Assembly (NCBI GenBank): GCA_963971225.1
Contig: OZ020267.1
Span: 32,503,298 to 32,567,297 of the forward strand
Length of the DNA: 64,000 nt
Origin: Melieria omissa
Lineage: Eukaryota > Arthropoda > Insecta > Diptera > Ulidiidae
Direction of reading: 5' to 3'
Below, in pieces: positions 59,400 to 64,000 of the stretch. The notes beneath the pieces were generated by a model. It saw only the letters and a program-made list of their open reading frames with translations, was not told where the DNA came from and searched no databases. The first letter of the stretch is position 1. Every line of letters starts with the position of its first letter. Made by a program: the position numbers and the translations under genes.

Positions 59400-59889
59400 C
59401 CCTTTCGCTATTTTGTTGCCATATGGCACATTGCTACTTTGTGGACGTCTGAACCCTTTGTGGTTTCAAGAATACATTTTTTGTTGGTTCTTAAAATAGT
59501 TTGAAGTTTTAGGAAAAATACAAAATTAATAAACTGAATATTAAAGAAGAGAAGTAAACACGTATTTTTAATGGTATATCTTGACATAGTAAAGGAAGAA
59601 GAAGCAGAAAACTTTAGATAACTTTTTAGTTTGACGTTTTCTTTCAATTAAGATTCTTCTTTACTTTTAATTTTGGCTCAAGGAAATGAAGAAATATTCA
59701 AATTTTCGTTATGCGTATAAAGTTTTATGTTTAAGTAATTATTACAACCACAACGATGTGGCTGCTCTCATAGAAAAACACTCTAAAATATAATAAATAA
59801 AACTAGTAAAAAAAAAAATTAAAAATATTCTTTTGGAATGTTGCTAATATAACTTTAACTTTCCCCAGTAAAAACCTGTAGCGAAAGGG
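59400..59889. mobile_element. TTAA-flanked MITE (complete reference copy)
   Basis: A 490-bp element with ends CCCTTTCGCTATT and (reverse complement) CCCTTTCGCTACAGG, flanked by TTAA at 59396-59399 and 59890-59893. It is the uninterrupted relative of 19362-20440. Its right-terminal 50 bases ('ctttccccagta', 'acctgtagcgaaaggg') match, reversed, the left end of the transposase-bearing element at 62770. Confidence 0.88.
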
Positions 59890-60419
59890 TTAACAAATGC
59901 CATTTGGGAATGTCACTCAATGCACTGCAAGTCGAATAAACACATCCATAATGTGGTTCTAAAACCGCGGAAAATGCGTCATTTTGGTTGGGAAAAATAC
60001 GGAATTCAAAGCAGATTATAATTGTGATTCATTGTGTCTATTGGTCCACAAAAAAAAGACCTTCATAGCCACATTGGAACGTCCAGAGCTTCCCCAGGAC
60101 TGAAGATATTTCTTTAACACTATTGAAAAGAACGCAACATCTGTTTCTACATCAGCATCTGTTTCTATTCTATGTTAGTGATCTTATGAAACATTCACAG
60201 AAAGATATGATTTGCTAAACTTACATAAATTTCATTTTAAAGGTTAATACAAACAAATATCGTTTTCAACAGATCGATGGTACAAACTACAGCAATAGGC
60301 TTCAAGTAGACTGCAGTTCAGTAAGTAGAAACTAAGACCGAGCATTAATAACTCTGTTCAGGTAAATAATAAGTATGGGGTCCGCTAAAAGGATGGGGTT
60401 GTGTTCAATTTGCTTCTGC

Positions 60420-61135
60420 CGTAGCTGTTGTTGAGGAAGAAAAAACAATGCACTTCATCTTCTATGCTCTTGTCCTGATTTATCCAGGAGAAGGAAGAAT
60501 CACATGGGCAACTTCTTCAAAAATCTATAGGATTTGGCCAATTGGACTATTCAGTGTACTAGGCTTCGTAAGAAGCTCAAACTGGTTCAATGAGTGAGCG
60601 GTCTTATGCTCGACTGTTTTTGTAATCACAATGAACCTTCATGAATCGTCCTAAGCGAACTTCACCTTGGGTCAGCCCCTCCTACCGTGGAGAAAATTAC
60701 AAATTTTTCAGTTATGAGAAGCAAATTGTCCATCACAGAGGATTTATCTGATTTATCCAGAAGAAGTAAGAATCACCGGGGCAACTTCTTCAACGATAAT
60801 CCCTGGGATCTGGCTAATAGAACTATTCACAGTCTACTAGAATTCGTAAGAAGCTCAAACTGGTTCAGTGAGTGGGCAGTCTTATGCTCGACTGTTTGTG
60901 GAATCAGAATGAACCTTTCTAAACGGGCTTTACCTTGGGTCAGCCCCTCCTACCGTAGACAAAATTACAAATTCTTCAGTTGTGAGAAACAAAATGGTGC
61001 ACCACAAAAGATTTATCAGATTTATCCAGGAGAAGGAAGAATCACCTGGGCAACTTCGTCGATAACACAGTGCAACACTGAAGAAGGGGACAAGGTCAAA
61101 CCCATCTCATTCGATAGAGGACCTCAGTAGATGAA
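60420..61135 (+). repeat. Tandem partial copies of a LINE 3' end
   Basis: A unit of about 265-280 bases starts near 60475, 60749 and 61019 with 'tgatttatccagga.aagga'. It contains 'gcaacttcttc', 'cgtaagaagctcaaactgg', 'gcggtcttatgctcgactg' and 'ccttgggtcagcccctcc'. Translated, the unit start resembles the C-terminal end of LINE ORF2 (CPDLSRRRKNHMGNFF, then a W/F-rich end), followed by its 3' UTR. The third unit is incomplete. The 147-residue open frame at 60687-61130 runs across unit borders and I do not call it a gene. Confidence 0.65.
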
Positions 61136-61139
61136 AAAG

Positions 61140-62765
61140 TGCCTAGGGACTTTTTCCGGAGGGCTCGAGTTTTTTTTTTAAATGCAGTTTAAAGATGGCG
61201 GCTTAATGCCCCTTACTGAAACTTTTAAAACATCATATCTCTTGACTCAAATGTCAGAAAGGAATAATTTTTACGTCAAATGAAAGCTAATGATATGAAG
61301 TCGATGACACAATATCCTTTTTGGAAAAATTGTATGAAAAGGGATATGAAGGACCTCAATTAAGTTTTTATCCTTGAATATCCTGGAAACCGCGAGAGCT
61401 ACATTTATATAAGTGATTTCTGGTGAAAAAGCATTCAAACATCTATACTGCTTATAAATTTCATGTAAATAACTTCACCTTGAGTCAGCCACTCCTCCCC
61501 TTGGACAAAATTAAAAATTCTTCAGTTAAGAAAAACGAATTGTCCATCACAGAAGAGTTCTAGCCAACTTGTCTAAATGCAACTGTGCCCTGACAACAAC
61601 AAATTAGTGCACCTTCAAACTAGCAAACATATCAAATAAAATCTTCTCGATTTTTTCCGCGTGTATGCACAACCGTCGCAGGCTACGAGCGCATGCCTAC
61701 GTCACAAGCTGCGGTTTTGCTTTCGCATGGCTTTGCATGACCGTGAAACCGTGCGACATGGCGACTCTTTTGCACAGTTTTATGACTTTGGTGGCAATGA
61801 AAATTGCAATTAGTTGATATTTTTTTTTTGTTTGCATTCGACTAGTTAGTCGAACGAGCATTTCGACATTTGTTTGCGTACAACAGACATCTGGCCACCA
61901 GCAAACGCAGTACGAGAATCGATGGAAAATTTTCAATTGTGAATATATATAAAAGTTGCTATATGTATTAGTGGCAATAAACTGCTGACACCTTGTACGC
62001 GTTCCCTCGCCTTTGGGTTGCGTGTCTGTGGTGGCATTTTAAAATTGTTTTGCCACACAGAGAAAAAAAAAACGCAATGGCCCATGGACACGTTCGGGCC
62101 CCCTGACTGGTGGACTGTGCAGAGACTGGTTTCGAGCGTTTGGCAATGCATCCTCTTGCGGAAAGAAAATTCCAACGTTGTTTTACTTTTTGGGCAATAA
62201 CAATTCAATCGAACGCTTCAAATTAAAATAACCGAAAGGTTATTACAGCCCAGTGGTGCACAGCTTGGTTGACTGGTCGATTCTTGGTGTAGTTAATCGG
62301 CGGTTGAGTGGCGCGTTCGTTCGTTCGCCGACTGGGTGATTGTGGGTTATTTTAATTCGCTAACGGTTTTAAAAGCACAGCCATAGCGAAAACACCGAGC
62401 ACACCCTGCTTGGAATTTATAATGAAAGGCATATTAAATACAAATCGTGTACGTTCGTTTCTTGCGCGTTGGAACGCATTGCTTAAGCAACAACAAGAAA
62501 GGCATCTGGAAAATAAATGGAATCACAAAGACAATGAATGGCATGCGGTAAGAGGCAAAAGTTGGCTGTCAGCTTTAGGCTTAACGTCGAGATGCGCCGT
62601 TGCAACTTTTGTGACAGTGATGGGAGCTGCACCGACCCGAGAGCTGCCCGCCAACAGTCTCTTGCTTGCGCGGCACTTGGGTCGTTTTGCACATTTTGCC
62701 TCCCAAGAATGTGAAGCAACGACCTCAGCAGCAAAAGTTGCGCATTCAACGACGCGCTCGACCAT
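61140..62765. other. Non-coding or unassigned sequence
   Basis: No supported gene. A frame at 62410-62769 (119 residues from a non-ATG start, shorter from ATG) ends exactly in the TTAA of the next element and has no recognisable motif. A TATA-like 'atatataaaag' occurs at about 61946 on the plus strand with no clear gene after it. Confidence 0.35.
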
Positions 62766-62769
62766 TTAA

Positions 62770-64000
62770 CCCTTTCGCTACAGGTTGTTACTGGGGAAAG
62801 TTAAAATTTTAAATATTACGTTTTATGCTTCTAAGGAGTGAACCACAAAAAATTTAGAATTTTTAAGGACACATTAAAAAAAAGTAATAGTCTGATTTTA
62901 ATAAAATAAACTGCAGTTTATTATAACTTCTCACAACTCTAATTCACAACAAAATTTAATGAAATATAATTAGTGGTTACAAAATTTTTTTATATTTTTC
63001 TTAACGTTCTAACGTTCGTTAGTTAGAGACTGGACAGTACGTTCGGTGACTATTGCATAGGCTTGCTTCCATCGATTTAAGAACTGTACATCATTTTTGC
63101 AAACATTGTTTGTTTTTCTTAAGGTTTGCTTCATTACAGCCCAATATCTTTCAATAGGCCGAAGTTCCGGGCAGTTAGGAGGATTTGCCTTCATACCATT
63201 CCATAGCTGATCTGGAGTAGTGGCTTGTCGCTAGGTCTGGTCAAAACAAAACTGTCTCTTTGTGCTATTCAATAAATGGTAGAAGACGTTTTTGCAGGCA
63301 TTCTTCTATATAAATTCTAGAGCTAATTGTTCCTGTCGTAATGAACGCCTTGCTCCGTAGGCCGCAGGAGCTAATAGCTTGCCAAACCATGAAGCGTTTT
63401 AAGGAAATTTGGTGTATTTCACTTCGGAGTATTTTCTAAGTGTTCCATCCTTATTCTTTGTAGTGAAATAGGCATTCCCATGCAACTGCTTGAAGTCCAT
63501 CTTACAGTAGGTTTCATCATCGAGAATCACGCAATCGAACTTGGATACGTAATCGTCATACAATTTTCGAACCCGCGTCTTCGCTATTTTTTCTTTTGCT
63601 TCCGACCGATCTGGCACTTTCTGCTGTTCGTAGGTCCTTAACCCTTGACTTAGCTTATATCGCATCTCAGTTGATTGCGATGTGCCTGATGCAGCTGCAA
63701 CATCTCAAGTTGACCTCGTGGGGTTGTTCCGATATGTGCTAACAACGCTTTTCAGCACTTCTGGGTTACTTGGACCCTTTTTTCTGCTTGATTCTCCGGC
63801 TCTGTAGATGGAGTTTCCCGCGTTGTAGTTGTTTATAACATTATAAACCGTCGCTACGCTCGCTTTTCTTTCCCTTGCAATGCTTAGTCTAGACTTCGTC
63901 TTATCAGTCAAGAAAATGTCCAGTGTTAATTTGTGGCAGCACTTTTGCGGGCTGGAAATGTTGACTAAAGTAGATCCAAGTTGCAATTGACTAATGTAGC
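62770..64000 (-). mobile_element. Tc1/mariner-type transposon (partial, runs off the window)
   Basis: The left terminus CCCTTTCGCTACAGG after TTAA (62766-62769) matches, over about 50 bases, the reverse complement of the right end of the MITE at 59400-59889. Minus-strand transposase remnants fill 63000-63986. The right terminus is outside the window. If the two belong together this is the long, once-coding member of the TTAA MITE family. Alternatively a Tc1/mariner element inserted into a MITE. Confidence 0.7.
63009..63986 (-). pseudogene. Tc1/mariner-superfamily transposase pseudogene
   Basis: In transcript order: an N-terminal HTH (LSIARERKASVATVYNVI, about 63890), linker, first catalytic region FDCVILDDETYCKMDF (about 63530), a frame change near 63400, then a region ending in a WPDLA-type second-Asp motif where the Trp codon is a stop (about 63235), a second frame change near 63190, and NCPELRPIERYW with the third acidic residue in the RPIE motif (about 63150). 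At least one stop near 63703, two in the middle block and two frameshifts break it. The PIE ending places it closer to Tc1-like or related DDE types than to DD34D mariners. Confidence 0.82.

Noticed and set aside
60687..61130. 147-residue plus-strand frame
   Set aside because: It runs across the borders of a tandem LINE-tail repeat and repeats itself internally; not a host gene.
62410..62769. 119-residue plus-strand frame
   Set aside because: Non-ATG start, no recognised motif, and it terminates inside the TTAA of the adjacent transposon, so the end is accidental.

Overview
This is an AT-rich animal nuclear window with spliced GT-AG genes, long introns and many transposable elements. The proteins look like higher Diptera. 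The gene structures and the mix of mariner, BEL, hAT-like and LINE repeats suggest a fruit-fly-sized genome such as a tephritid; the species is an inference and is not proven here. There are no bacterial operons, CRISPR arrays, rRNA genes or intact tRNA genes.

Four host genes can be supported. (1) 2836-4165, plus strand: the C-terminal three exons of a CYP2-clan cytochrome P450 (CYP304-like), with first exon(s) outside the window. (2) 4658-5919, plus strand: a complete four-exon endonuclease III homologue (Nthl1), a base-excision-repair DNA glycosylase. (3) 6598-32885, minus strand: an eight-exon, 748-residue Gln-rich coiled-coil protein that I do not recognise. It has a 20-kb intron and is convergent with Nthl1. 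(4) 43828-45259, minus strand: the last four exons of an MFSD11/UNC93-like membrane transporter, with first exon not found. I see no sign that these four genes act in one pathway.

The rest is mostly mobile DNA, and it is layered. 1-1690 holds a LINE remnant and a tandem-repeat element. 9400-10685 is a decayed mariner-related transposon. The 20-kb intron (12609-32644) carries a pogo-like MITE, a second copy of the tandem-repeat element, a large foldback, several TTAA-flanked MITEs (one nested in another), a tandem array of about 122-bp units, a mariner remnant and a SINE-like insertion. 34543-35454 is an internally deleted Tc1-like element. 37240-37740 is LINE RNase H debris. 38254-38811 and 40898-41666 are hAT-like nonautonomous elements with 8-bp target duplications. 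46043-47206 has LINE and SINE-like pieces. 47350-53762 is a full-length BEL/Pao LTR retrotransposon with an intact 1696-residue polyprotein and apparently identical LTRs, so it is young. 54416-61130 holds more LINE fragments, a TIR element interrupted by a LINE, and a tandem LINE-tail array. From 62770 to the window end lies an element whose terminus matches the TTAA MITEs and which contains a decayed Tc1/mariner-type transposase.

The most informative signals are the paralogous empty sites, where one repeat copy shows the pre-insertion state of another, and the shared ends between TTAA MITEs and the transposase-bearing element at the right edge.
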